In this document: positions 19,376-29,000 of the stretch, piece after piece
How the letters are laid out: every line of letters starts with the position of its first letter
How positions within the stretch are numbered: the stretch's first letter is position 1
Assembly: GCF_004122035.1 (NCBI RefSeq)
Contig: NZ_SAXA01000003.1
Span: 281,653-345,652, forward strand
Length of the DNA: 64,000 nucleotides
From: Ancylomarina salipaludis
GTDB taxonomy: Bacteria > Bacteroidota > Bacteroidia > Bacteroidales > Marinifilaceae
Reading direction: 5' to 3'
Program-made: the position numbers and the translations under genes
The notes under the pieces: generated by a model
Told to the model about the DNA's origin: nothing
The model's database searches: none
What the model saw: only the letters and a program-made list of their open reading frames with translations

Positions 19376-20851
19376 ATGAGCAATTTGGAGAACCATTTCA
19401 AAAAGTTCCGAAAGAATACGGTGGGAAACGAAGCCCGATTTTATTCTCCCTTTGGTAAGCAAACTATCGTTTACGGCGATTGGATTGCGAGCGGACGTTT
19501 ATATAAGCCTCTTGAAAAGAGAATGCTGAAGGAATTTGGGCCCTATGTGGCAAATACACATACAGAGACCAATGTTACCGGTACTTTAATGACTCAAAGT
19601 TACCATGAAGCTCAAAATCTAATTAAGAAGCATTGTAACGCAGGTCCCAATGATGTATTGATACATGCGGGGTATGGAATGACTGCTGTTGTGAATAAGC
19701 TTCAGCGAATTTTAGGACTAAAAGGGTGCGGGTATATGAACGCTACAGTTTGTCAGAAAGAAAGACAAAAGCCTGTTGTTTTTATCACCCATATGGAGCA
19801 TCATTCCAATCAAACCTCATGGTACGAAACCAATGTTGATGTGGTGGTGGTGCCTCCCGGAGAAGGTTTGAAAGTTGACTTGAATGAGTTGGAAAAACAG
19901 TTGGAAAAATATGCTGATCGTAAAATGAAAATTGGTTCATTTAGTGCCTGTTCAAATGTGACAGGGATTATTACCCCTTATCACGAAATGGCCAGGTTGA
20001 TGCATAAACATGGTGGAATTTGTTTTGTTGATTTTGCAGCTTCAGCCCCTTATGTTGATATTGACATGCATCCTGCTGATGAGGCTTGCAAGCTGGACGG
20101 CATTTTCTTCTCACCACATAAATTCCTTGGCGGCCCAGGTTCGTCAGGTGTTATGATTTTCGATTCGGCACTTTATAATCCCGAAGCTGCTCCGGATAAT
20201 CCGGGTGGAGGAACTGTTGATTGGACAAATCCCTGGGGTGAGTACAAGTATGTGAATAGTATTGAAGCGCGTGAAGATGGTGGAACACCGGGTTTCCTGC
20301 AATCGATAAGAACGGCTTTAGCTATTGATGTGAAAAATCAGATGGGAACTGACAAAATGGAAGCACGTGAGGAAGAATTGCTCGATTTAGCTTTTAGCTT
20401 GATGCGTGAAGTCAAGGATGTGACGATTCTTGCTGATGATGGTCAAAAGCGTATTGGTGTGATGTCATTTTATATTGAGTACATTCATTTTAATTTGTTG
20501 GTGAAATTATTGAATGACCATTTTGGTATTCAGGTTCGTGGCGGCTGTGCCTGTGCTGGTACTTATGGTCATTATATGCTGAATGTTACTCCTGAGAAAT
20601 CACAAGCTATTACCTGTGAGATTAGTGCTGGTGATTTAACACATAAGCCCGGATGGGTGCGTTGGTCGTTGCATCCAACAACCACAAACAAAGAGGTTAT
20701 TTATTTTGTTGACTCCATTAAACAGATCATTGCCAACTTTGATGAATGGAAGAATGACTACAAGTATTGTAGTAAAACCAACGAATTTACATACGTTGGT
20801 CCTAACCAAGTGAAAAAAGAAGTATGTATTTCTAAATTGTTTAAGCTTTAG
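19376..20851 (+). CDS. Class V aminotransferase (cysteine desulfurase/selenocysteine lyase-like)
   Basis: A cytoplasmic PLP-dependent enzyme of fold type I. The PLP-binding Lys is in SPHKFLGGPGSSG near residue 249; the PLP-contacting Asp is in CFVDFAASAPY; histidines in THMEHHSNQTSW are typical of the SufS/CsdA-like group. A Cys-rich loop RGGCACAGTYGHYML near residue 390 lies where cysteine desulfurases carry their catalytic Cys. It is longer (491) than SufS (about 400). It stands alone, with no Fe-S assembly genes nearby, so desulfurase activity is likely but its pathway is unclear. Confidence 0.85.
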   Translation: MSNLENHFKKFRKNTVGNEARFYSPFGKQTIVYGDWIASGRLYKPLEKRMLKEFGPYVANTHTETNVTGTLMTQSYHEAQNLIKKHCNAGPNDVLIHAGYGMTAVVNKLQRILGLKGCGYMNATVCQKERQKPVVFITHMEHHSNQTSWYETNVDVVVVPPGEGLKVDLNELEKQLEKYADRKMKIGSFSACSNVTGIITPYHEMARLMHKHGGICFVDFAASAPYVDIDMHPADEACKLDGIFFSPHKFLGGPGSSGVMIFDSALYNPEAAPDNPGGGTVDWTNPWGEYKYVNSIEAREDGGTPGFLQSIRTALAIDVKNQMGTDKMEAREEELLDLAFSLMREVKDVTILADDGQKRIGVMSFYIEYIHFNLLVKLLNDHFGIQVRGGCACAGTYGHYMLNVTPEKSQAITCEISAGDLTHKPGWVRWSLHPTTTNKEVIYFVDSIKQIIANFDEWKNDYKYCSKTNEFTYVGPNQVKKEVCISKLFKL

Positions 20852-20890
20852 CTGCTGATTGATTCGAAGTATTAATTCGATTTAAAATAT

Positions 20891-20929
20891 AAACTCTTCT
20901 TATTGTTTGACAATAGGGAGAGTTTTTTT
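20891..20929 (+). terminator. Terminator after the aminotransferase gene
   Basis: AACTCT...TATTG pairs with CAATA...AGAGTT around a short loop, followed by seven T. It lies 40 bp after the stop. Confidence 0.75.
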
Positions 20930-21011
20930 GTTTTTATATCTTTGATAAAAGAGAATTTTGAGTCTTTAGGGGCTTATTACAATTTATTATTCATAATTAA
21001 AGGAAAACACA

Positions 21012-21923
21012 TTGTACGATATAATTGGAGATATACACGGGGAATTTGAGAGCCTTGAAGAAATGCTTCAAACTCTAGGGTATAAAAAGGAAGCTGGTGT
21101 TTATGCACATTCTGAGCGCAAAGCTGTTTTTGTAGGTGATTTTGTCGATAGAGGATTTCGTGTGATTGATAGTCTTTGCCTGATAAAAAATATGGTTGAT
21201 TATGGATCTGCCTATGCCATCGTTGGTAATCACGAACTTAATGTTTTGGCTTATTACACAAAGGATGAAGAAGGATTTCCTTTGCGGGAGCACAGTTTGA
21301 AGAATAAGGCTCAAATTAGAAGAACTTATCTTGAGTTTCAGGCCAATAAACAGGCTAAAAAAGTTTACTTGAAATGGTTACGATCATTGCCTATGTTTTT
21401 GGAATTTGATGATTTTAGGGTTGTTCATGCCTGTTGGGATCAGGAAGCTGTTGATTTAATGCGTGAAAAACATCCCCAAAATAGATTAAGTAAGAATTTT
21501 CTACGAAAGATCCATGCTAAGAAAGGCAAGCTTTATGAGGCTTGTATGCTTTTGTTGAAAGGAAGAGAATTTGCTTTACCCAATGATATGATTATCAAGG
21601 ATAGTTATGGGATTAAACGCAGCATGTTTCGCATAAAGTGGTGGAATAAAATGGAGGGGGAGAGTTTTAGTTCTTTGGCGTTTGGTAATCGTTTCAAGCT
21701 GCCACATTATACGATTCCTCCTGAACTTTGTGTGGAAATACCTCCCTATTCGGTAGAAAACCCACCTGTCTTTTTTGGACATTATTGTTTGAATGGTCAG
21801 GCTGGTGTTATTCGTGATAACCTGTGTTGTGTAGATGCTTGTGTGGCTAATGGGGGACATCTGATTGCATACCGTTGGGATGGAAATCGAAAATTGAACC
21901 CCAATAATATTGTTAAAGTGTAA
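21012..21923 (+). CDS. PPP-family metallophosphoesterase (TTG start)
   Basis: A calcineurin-like phosphoesterase related to PrpE/ApaH-type enzymes that act on dinucleoside polyphosphates or phosphoproteins. All metal-binding motifs are present: DIIGDIHGEFE (residues 3-13), VGDFVDRG (about 40) and VGNHELN (about 75). A His near the C-terminus is in FFGHYCLNG. The start is the TTG at 21012; no in-frame ATG lies upstream and the first metal motif begins at residue 7, so a later start is impossible. The length of 303 is somewhat above PrpE. Substrate is not readable from the sequence. Confidence 0.85.
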   Translation: MYDIIGDIHGEFESLEEMLQTLGYKKEAGVYAHSERKAVFVGDFVDRGFRVIDSLCLIKNMVDYGSAYAIVGNHELNVLAYYTKDEEGFPLREHSLKNKAQIRRTYLEFQANKQAKKVYLKWLRSLPMFLEFDDFRVVHACWDQEAVDLMREKHPQNRLSKNFLRKIHAKKGKLYEACMLLLKGREFALPNDMIIKDSYGIKRSMFRIKWWNKMEGESFSSLAFGNRFKLPHYTIPPELCVEIPPYSVENPPVFFGHYCLNGQAGVIRDNLCCVDACVANGGHLIAYRWDGNRKLNPNNIVKV

Positions 21924-22119
21924 ATCTGTTGTAACCAGCCCTTTTGAATTTTCAATATCAATTAAGTTATTCTTAACTTTTTTGAATGATTATGTTTTCG
22001 TAAAATATTTTTGTAGTTTCGGGTTTTGTGTAAAATCATTTAAGATCTTTTAATCTGTTTTTATTGAAAGAAGAGTTAAATGAGTATTATTTTATTTATA
22101 AACCTGATGTAATTTTAGT

Positions 22120-22857
22120 ATGAAAATTTTTAAACAAACGTTATTGATTCTTTTAGCCTTTATCAGTTTGGTCGCCTGTGATAAAAACGATGGTGATTCG
22201 ACCAATGAAATTGAAATAAAGGCAAGTATAAATGCGAAATGGGTTGTAGAAGGAACCAGCGAATTTAAATCATTTGAGTTTAACGAAAGTGGTAATTATA
22301 TCGTGGTGATGGACAATACGGTGAAGTCAACAGCCGGTCCTTCAATTTTATTTGGTACCTACGAATACGATAATAATCAAACGGTAATTCTTTCTGATTT
22401 TGGAACTTTAAAGCTTAGTGATTTGGGGGCAGAGAACATGACTTTTATTGTTGAGCTCGCCGATGGAACGGTTAGTGATATCATTCTGAAGGCCAGTAAG
22501 AAAGAGGAAATGGAGAGCTCTGAGAAAACGGATCTGTTATGCAGAAGTTGGAATTTGATTAGTGTGAATGGTGCTAGTGTTGAGGGAACAGAGGAGGAAT
22601 TAACGGTTCTTTTTTCAAAGGGAGGGACTTATTTTGTTGAGTTTGTTAATCCTGCAGCTGAAGCAGAAGGAGGTTTGTCCGAGTGGAACTGGAGTACCAG
22701 TAATCAAACCAACATTGATTATTTATGGAATGCTTATGGGGAAGAAGGACGAGGAACTTTTGAAATTGTTGAATTAACAGATCGTTCGTTGAAAATATTA
22801 GAAGATTTTGGGGATGGAGAAAGTGAGTTATCGGTTCTAATTCCCTTGAAGAATTAA
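22120..22857 (+). CDS. Hypothetical lipoprotein, possibly lipocalin-like
   Basis: A lipoprotein signal (LLILLAFISLVAC) is followed by two beta-rich halves. Each half has a pattern like bacterial lipocalin-like domains: a KWVVEGTSEFKSFEFNESG start, and later LLCRSWNLISVNG with SLKILEDFGDG near the end. The two halves may be repeats of the same fold. I do not recognise a specific family. It is monocistronic, closed by a strong bidirectional terminator, and convergent with the DUF3570 operon. Confidence 0.75.
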   Translation: MKIFKQTLLILLAFISLVACDKNDGDSTNEIEIKASINAKWVVEGTSEFKSFEFNESGNYIVVMDNTVKSTAGPSILFGTYEYDNNQTVILSDFGTLKLSDLGAENMTFIVELADGTVSDIILKASKKEEMESSEKTDLLCRSWNLISVNGASVEGTEEELTVLFSKGGTYFVEFVNPAAEAEGGLSEWNWSTSNQTNIDYLWNAYGEEGRGTFEIVELTDRSLKILEDFGDGESELSVLIPLKN

Positions 22858-22882
22858 ATTTAAACAGTTGTTTTTTTAGTGT

Positions 22883-22923
22883 AATGAGTAAAGAGGTACA
22901 CGACCTCTTTACTCATTTTTATT
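22883..22923. terminator. Bidirectional terminator between convergent genes
   Basis: A perfect 15-bp stem, AATGAGTAAAGAGGT (22883-22897) with ACCTCTTTACTCATT (22903-22917), encloses a 5-base loop. T-rich sequence lies on both sides (TTTTTATTTT on plus). It serves the lipoprotein gene and the opposing DUF3570 operon. Confidence 0.88.
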
Positions 22924-24216
22924 TTAGAATGTAAATGCAAAATCGAGGCTAACTAACCAGGCGTTTAAACCATCACTTCTATCGTAGAAGGCAGTTCTTA
23001 AACCAATACTTTTAAACTGAACCTGTTTGTTTTTTACAAATGGAGACTTAAATCTTCCAACTCCCAATAAGGGTGAATATTGCAAACCTAAACCTATTTT
23101 TGTGCTACTCAAATCTGACAAATCGTAATCAGAAGTATAAAATTGAGTTTCTTTAGCATCCACCATGGCTTTACTCACCTGACCAAATTCATAGAAATAA
23201 TCGGCTGATGTTTGCGTGTGATACCTGAAGAATGGCGAAGCAATTAAGGATGGTGTGATTTGTATTGGCAATTCAATACTGGCTGTATGAGCTGTAATTC
23301 CCCAACTATCGGTATAAAAGCGATAGAAGGTTCTCAGTCTCATAAAATCGTTTAAATAATAATTCAAACGCATTGAGACTGGAATCTTAAGGCGATTATC
23401 GTCCAACATCTCAACATGACTGAAACTTCTTAAATTATCATAAGGAATTCCATTAACATCATCGAAAAAGACCCTATGAAATGGTGTACTTAAGAGACCT
23501 GTTTGAGAAACAACTTCTGCTGAAAATAAGGCTTGCAAACGCTTGTTGATGACTTGTGAGTACGATAAGCCAAATTTCATTGTTGTACGCTTATCGTCTT
23601 TAAGCCAGTTTGTACCATCACTTCTTCTTTCATAGGGATATAATAACTTCCAGCTGTCGTTCATATACAGGGCATCAAGACTTAGCGAGCGGTTTTTATC
23701 TTTTGAATTAATGGTGTAAGAGCCACCAAAATTGAATGATGTGACATCAAATTCGGCTGAAAAACCTGCCATTAAGCTATAAGCATTTCCAGAATTCCTC
23801 AAATCTCTGCTGTAAGCTGCATTGATATGAGAGCGAACATCTTTTCCTGAAGCTCCTGTTTTACGCCCTTCGAAATAATCGATGTTATTGGTAGACGCCG
23901 ATGTATAGAAATCAATTCCGAAATTCAAATCCAGATTTGAGACTGTGTCCAAAGGAATGTGCACCACAAATGTAGGGGCTACATTTTCCAGTTTTTCTGT
24001 TCCCCGTCCACCCGTTACTGGCGAATGATCGCCGTCTTGTTCATAATAGTTCAACAAGAAGTTGGCTTCAGCATCTTTAAGTTGGGTTTTAGATTTTTTG
24101 ATTTTTTTCTGACTTTCATTTTGTTTGTCGTCAATACTGTTTTTATCAGTTTGAGCCATTAGAGTATAAGACCCGGCTAAAACTGTTACGAGTAAGATTA
24201 ATTTCTTTAGTTGCAT
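22924..24216 (-). CDS. DUF3570 family outer-membrane-like protein
   Basis: A signal peptide (LILLVTVLAGSYTLMAQ) is followed by a short charged stretch and a long beta-rich domain with amphipathic strands ending in F (LVSLDFAFTF), as in outer-membrane barrels. The pattern matches DUF3570, with early text FLLNYYEQDGDHSPVTGG RGTE as in family members. I place the start at the ATG at 24216, not the TTG two codons upstream. GGAGGAGG just before the ATG serves as ribosome binding site and is itself part of the glycine codons of the overlapping DUF4266 gene. It is the last gene of the thioredoxin-ApbE-DUF4266-DUF3570 operon. Function is unknown. Confidence 0.85.
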   Translation of the reverse strand: MQLKKLILLVTVLAGSYTLMAQTDKNSIDDKQNESQKKIKKSKTQLKDAEANFLLNYYEQDGDHSPVTGGRGTEKLENVAPTFVVHIPLDTVSNLDLNFGIDFYTSASTNNIDYFEGRKTGASGKDVRSHINAAYSRDLRNSGNAYSLMAGFSAEFDVTSFNFGGSYTINSKDKNRSLSLDALYMNDSWKLLYPYERRSDGTNWLKDDKRTTMKFGLSYSQVINKRLQALFSAEVVSQTGLLSTPFHRVFFDDVNGIPYDNLRSFSHVEMLDDNRLKIPVSMRLNYYLNDFMRLRTFYRFYTDSWGITAHTASIELPIQITPSLIASPFFRYHTQTSADYFYEFGQVSKAMVDAKETQFYTSDYDLSDLSSTKIGLGLQYSPLLGVGRFKSPFVKNKQVQFKSIGLRTAFYDRSDGLNAWLVSLDFAFTF

Positions 24217-24434
24217 CCACAACCTCCTCCTGATTTACCGCCATTTGCTCCGGCGGCACCTTCACGGTATGATTGAAAATTTGATTCATAGCTTTCAAGC
24301 TTTTTAGCTCTTAGAGCCATTGCCTCGTCGTTTAGATAGGCTTTTTGATAGGCAGCAACTGATACGCAGGAGTTGAGCCCGAACAATAAGCATAAACTGA
24401 AAAGAAGCAGCTTTGTCTTATTTTTATTGCGCAT
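24207..24434 (-). CDS. DUF4266 small lipoprotein
   Basis: A 75-residue lipoprotein: signal LLLFSLCLLFGLNSC, then a short helical part VAAYQKAYLNDEAMALRA and a glycine-rich tail ending GGGCGCN. This matches DUF4266, whose tail with two Cys is conserved and might bind metal or cofactor. The start is the ATG at 24434, preceded by GGAG; a TTG at 24446 is less likely. It overlaps the end of apbE by 11 bases and the start of the DUF3570 gene by 10, so the three are translationally coupled. The EGAAGANG text lacks the Thr/Ser that ApbE flavinylates, so I do not call it a flavinylation site. Confidence 0.85.
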   Translation of the reverse strand: MRNKNKTKLLLFSLCLLFGLNSCVSVAAYQKAYLNDEAMALRAKKLESYESNFQSYREGAAGANGGKSGGGCGCN

Positions 24435-25467
24435 GTTTATCTCCAATTTTAATTTGGTATTTGTGATTAGTAATCGGTTTCTTAATATAGTCTAAATGTA
24501 AATTTTCTGAGGTGAAAAGTTCTTGTTTGTCGGTAATAAGCAGACATTCTATTCCATTTATTTGATTAATCAATTCGAGGCCTTTATCTTTCCCCAACAC
24601 AAAAACTGAGGTGGCTAAGGCATCAGCAAGCTCAGCATTAGGACAAATAATACTGACACTGCATAATCCTCTGACCGGATATCCCGTTCTGGGATCGATG
24701 ATATGCGAATAGGTTTGACCATTTATGGTGACAAATTTTTCGTAATTTCCTGAGGTAACAACAGCTGTTTCGTTGATGTTGAGCCATGAAAAGATTTTAT
24801 CTTTTTCTTTAGGATTGACAATACCTATTTTCCAGTCTTTCCCACCTTCATCTTTACCCCAACTGATTAAATCGCCAGAGGCATTAACTAGTGCTCCGGT
24901 CAGGCCCATTTTCGACATAATGTCCAAAGCTTTATTGGCAGCATAACCTTTACCTATGGCACCAAAGCCAATTTTCATTCCTTTATCTTTCAGAAATACA
25001 GTTCTTTTTTCAGGATCAAGGATGATATTTTTGTAATTGATTTTTGATACTGAAGCCGCAACTGTGGTGGAATCGGGGAGTTCTGTCATTTCTCCGTCAA
25101 AATGCCAGATTTTATCAAGTGAGGCATAGCTGATATCGAAAGCTCCTTGTGTTAAGTTCGATATTTTTATCGAACGACGAATTAAGTTGAATAACTCCTG
25201 ATCAACAGCAACTGGTTTTATCCCTGCATTTCGGATGATTTCCGAGGTTTGCGAATTAGGGTCCCATGAGGAAATTAATTTTTCAATTCGTTTGATCTCA
25301 GAAATACCTGCTTCTATAGCATTTAGCGCTTTCCCCTGATCAGGACTAACCGCTGTAATATCAAACCGGGATCCCATTAAAAGGAGAACCTTAGTGTGAG
25401 ATTCTTTTTGACCAAACGAATTTAGTGCGAAAATCAGAAACAATAATGTGATAATATTTCGGATCAT
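24424..25467 (-). CDS. apbE: FAD:protein FMN transferase (ApbE)
   Basis: The enzyme attaches FMN from FAD to Thr/Ser of envelope proteins. Seen: signal peptide (IITLLFLIFALNSFG), GSRFDITAV near the start, the family core GAFDISYASLDKIW, KIGFGAIGKGYAANKALDIM, ALVNASGDLISWG, and SHIIDPRTGYPV with ATSVFVLGKDKGLEL holding metal and FAD ligands. The length of 347 is normal. It lies 4 bp after the thioredoxin-like gene. No NqrC/RnfG-type target is in the window, so its substrate must be one of the operon partners or encoded elsewhere. Confidence 0.95.
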   Translation of the reverse strand: MIRNIITLLFLIFALNSFGQKESHTKVLLLMGSRFDITAVSPDQGKALNAIEAGISEIKRIEKLISSWDPNSQTSEIIRNAGIKPVAVDQELFNLIRRSIKISNLTQGAFDISYASLDKIWHFDGEMTELPDSTTVAASVSKINYKNIILDPEKRTVFLKDKGMKIGFGAIGKGYAANKALDIMSKMGLTGALVNASGDLISWGKDEGGKDWKIGIVNPKEKDKIFSWLNINETAVVTSGNYEKFVTINGQTYSHIIDPRTGYPVRGLCSVSIICPNAELADALATSVFVLGKDKGLELINQINGIECLLITDKQELFTSENLHLDYIKKPITNHKYQIKIGDKHAQ

Positions 25468-25471
25468 ATGA

Positions 25472-25912
25472 TTAGTTAATCAGGCTTTTAATGTGATCAA
25501 CATACTGACTTGGACTCAGGTTTTTATAGCCCGTTTTCGCAACAATATTCATGTCAGAATCCAAAATGATAATTGTAGGGAATTGACCATCCTTATTGTA
25601 TTTTTCAGCTAGTTTTTCGTTATAATTAGTCTGTTCTGCAGTTAGTTGATTCTTTTTTTTTCTTGGAAAATCAATATCCACAAGGACCAGATTTTTATTT
25701 GCAAAAGTTTTAAATTCCGGACTTTCCAGAATTGTCTTTTTAAGAATCATACAGGATCGGCACCAATCTGAGCCTGAAAAATTCATAAAAATGAGTTTTC
25801 CTTCTGTTTTAGCTTTTATTTGTGCATCTTCTAATTGATTTCCCTTTGCGAAACTAGATGAAAGACCTGTAATTACAAGGAAAAAAACGATTAATACAGT
25901 TTTGTAATTCAT
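25472..25912 (-). CDS. Periplasmic thioredoxin-like protein
   Basis: A signal peptide (MNYKTVLIVFFLVITGLSSSFA) precedes a thioredoxin fold with active site SGSDWCRSCMILKK. The rest contains the cis-Pro segment QFPTIIILDSD. The Trp-Cys-Arg-Ser-Cys active site resembles DUF255/thioredoxin_7-type envelope reductases. The start is the ATG at 25912; a TTG five codons upstream is also open. First gene of the ApbE operon; it could keep Cys of DUF4266 (tail CGC) reduced, which is my inference. Confidence 0.88.
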   Translation of the reverse strand: MNYKTVLIVFFLVITGLSSSFAKGNQLEDAQIKAKTEGKLIFMNFSGSDWCRSCMILKKTILESPEFKTFANKNLVLVDIDFPRKKKNQLTAEQTNYNEKLAEKYNKDGQFPTIIILDSDMNIVAKTGYKNLSPSQYVDHIKSLIN

Positions 25913-26040
25913 AATGCTTTTGTTCAAAATTTAAAAAAAGTATTGCCAAATATAGTGAATATAGTATTGATATATCTAGATAGGTTGTTAAAAAGTATAA
26001 ATATATTGAGATTTGATTATCTTAAAATGTGGGCGGAAAG

Positions 26041-26073
26041 AAAAAATCCCACTCAGGTGTGCTGAGTGGGATT
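26041..26073 (-). terminator. Terminator after the surface amylase gene
   Basis: AATCCCACTCAG (26045-26056) and CTGAGTGGGATT (26062-26073) form a perfect 12-bp stem with a 5-base loop. On the minus strand it is followed by six T. Confidence 0.88.
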
Positions 26074-26091
26074 ATCATGAATAAGAAACAC

Positions 26092-29000
26092 TTATTCTTT
26101 TATAACTTTTCTCGACAGTCGGCTATTGTCTTGAAAATCAAAAACGATAATATAAACACCCTGATTTAGATGACTGAGATCAAGTATTTCGTTGCTATTC
26201 GGGTTATTCTTATAAAGAATGGTTTTTCCTGTAAGGCTGTAAAGACTGACACGTTTAACCTGGGTCAAATTATCCAGATGCAGCATGTCTTGTACAGGAT
26301 TTGGATAGATATTTAGTTCTTCATCCACAATATCATCAATTCCTGTTGAATAGTCGATTTCGTCAGAATAGTCAGAATAGACTTGTGTTCCAATCAAATA
26401 CTCTCCACTTATGGCTTTAGGTGTTACAGAGAAACGTAAATAGCGTCCTACATCTTTACGAGCAATTGTGTATTCAAGTGCATTAGCTCCCTGAATAGCT
26501 GACTCATTAGTTCCGGATTGATCATCAGCCCGATACCATTGGATAATAGAGTTTCCTTCAGTATCCCCCTCTCCATCGGTATAAGTATATGAAGCTGTTA
26601 TAACTGCGTCTTGTATGAATTCACCACTGATAGCTAAATTACTAGCAACAGGAGGATTCATAAGGGAAACTATTTTGTCTGAGTAAGTACTATAGACAAT
26701 ATCTCCCTGAAATAATTCCCCAGTTTGTGCTACAGGTGTAACTGAAAAGCGAATGAATTTATAACGATCATCAGCACCAGGGGTGTAAGTTATATTTGTT
26801 GCCCCCGTAATACCTATTTCATTAGTGCCATTGACATCATCTGCCCGGTACCACCTGTAAATTGATGTTCCTTCTGCATCACCATTTATATCGGAGTAGG
26901 AGTAAGAGGCAGTTAGTGTTTCGTTTTCTTTGGCTGTTCCGGTTATAAGAATATTTGATGCTACAGGAGCAGAAATTATATTAGGAGTAGTTAATTGTTT
27001 TGTTGTATAGATATGATATTCTCCAGGAGCAAGTTCGATGTTGACATTAATGTCTGTTACGCTAATTTCTGAGCCAGAGAAGTAATCATACCATGTACCA
27101 GTTTTACTAAATTTTGGAGAGATATTACCCGTTTTAACATCGAAGTTACCAATGATGCGTATATCCATATCGGCGTGGTTAATCTCAATTTGCTTTAAAG
27201 GTTGGTTGGTATTCAGGCTGAAATCGCTAGATTCGAAGGCAATTTCTTCCTTTTTGATTTTAGCAAGTGCTGCGAATACCTGGTAAACTCTTTTTCGGTT
27301 TGGATCATCTTGATATTCCCAGTGAATTGGCTTTTTGCTCGTTCTCCCCCCCTGATCAATTGAGATATCATATCCCAATTCGCCAAACTGCCAGATCATC
27401 TTTGGTCCAGGAATGGGTAAGAAGAATGTAGTAGCGGTTTCTATTCTTGAAAGGGCAGTTTTCAGATTTCTTACATTATAACCATCTAAAGAAGAACCTT
27501 CTGTTAGATTTCGGTACATCATGCGTTCTTCGTCGTGACTTTCCATATAGCTAACCACTTTGGGGCCATCCCAACCTCTGTTTTTCCAGGAAGTCCAACT
27601 AAAATTTGAACTATAACCTTTAGTAGCTTCGTTATAATCATGATTGGCATTTCCCCAAAGCATAATTCCATGAGCCGCCAGTTCTTTTTCTTCGGAATTT
27701 TCTGATAAGTGTTCAAAAATAACGAGGGCATCTGATTTTACGTTCCAGATTTCAGTAGCCATCCTTTCTAATATATCAATTCTTTGTTGATCGTATTGAC
27801 TTCCCCATGGATCTGTTGAATTACTATGTGGCGTATTTGAAAAACCCTTCGTGAAATCGAATCGAAAACCATCAATGTGATATTCAGTCATCCAATAGGC
27901 ATTAATTCGATCAACTAGATCTTTGGTAGCCTGACTGGTATGATTGAAATCGTATCCCCAGTGTGCATCCGGGTTTTCGAAATTATTTTCCACATTATAC
28001 CAAGGACTTTCAGCAGTAGGCTTTGTTCCATCGAAATACATGCGAAGGAACGGAGATTGACCAAAAGAATGGTTCAATACCATATCCATCAAAACGGCTA
28101 TTCCTCGTTTGTGACATTCATTGACAAAGGCTTTGTAATCCTCTTTTGTACCATAAGCTTTGTCAGGAGCAAAGTAAAAGGATGGGTTATATCCCCATGA
28201 ATCATTGCCTTCGAATTCGTTGAAAGGCATCAGTTCAATTGCATTAACACCCAATCGTTCCAAATAATCTAAGGTATCTTTTACGGTTTTAATATTACCT
28301 GTAGAAACAAAGTCGCGAACATGCAATTCATAAATAACAAGATCTTTTTTATCAGGAACAGTGAAGCCTGAATCGGTCCAGCTGTAGCTTGTTTGAGCGG
28401 TTTGGAATACACTCGCAATTTCACTTGTTTTATCACTAGGGTATGCAATTAAATTAGGATAGGTTGTATTGGATATGTATTGATCGTTCCATGGATCAAG
28501 TAATTTATCTGCATACGGATCTGCAATTTTTATATCGCCATCAATTACGTATTGGTATATATACTCTTTGCCTGCTGTTAGGTTATCAATTGTTAACCAA
28601 AAATAATCCCCATCCTTTTTCATTTGGTAGGTATTGTTGAATTTCCAGTTTGTGAAGTCTCCAATTACATAAATGTATTCCTTTTTAGGAGCATATAAAG
28701 CCAGAGTAAGAGTATTGTCATCAATATAGTTTATTCCTGGAATAACCCCGGTAGGTATTGTTGCTGAGACTACATCTTCACGCACAAAGAAATGTAAAGT
28801 ATCTCTTATTTCATCTAATCCTTTTGTTGCCACGGCAACCAACTCATGATTTCCAGCCATAGCAGTTGAAACTGAAGTTGTGATTGTTGTTTCATTGGTT
28901 GTGCTGTTTTGTATACCATCAAAATATAAAGTCAGGTTGTCACTTGCATTTGATTGCACTTCAATTTGTAAGTCTTCGTTTTTGGTTATGATTTTATTGT

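Noticed and set aside
24207..24260. EGAAGANG in DUF4266 as an ApbE flavinylation site
   Set aside because: The motif needs a Ser or Thr as FMN acceptor and none is present there.
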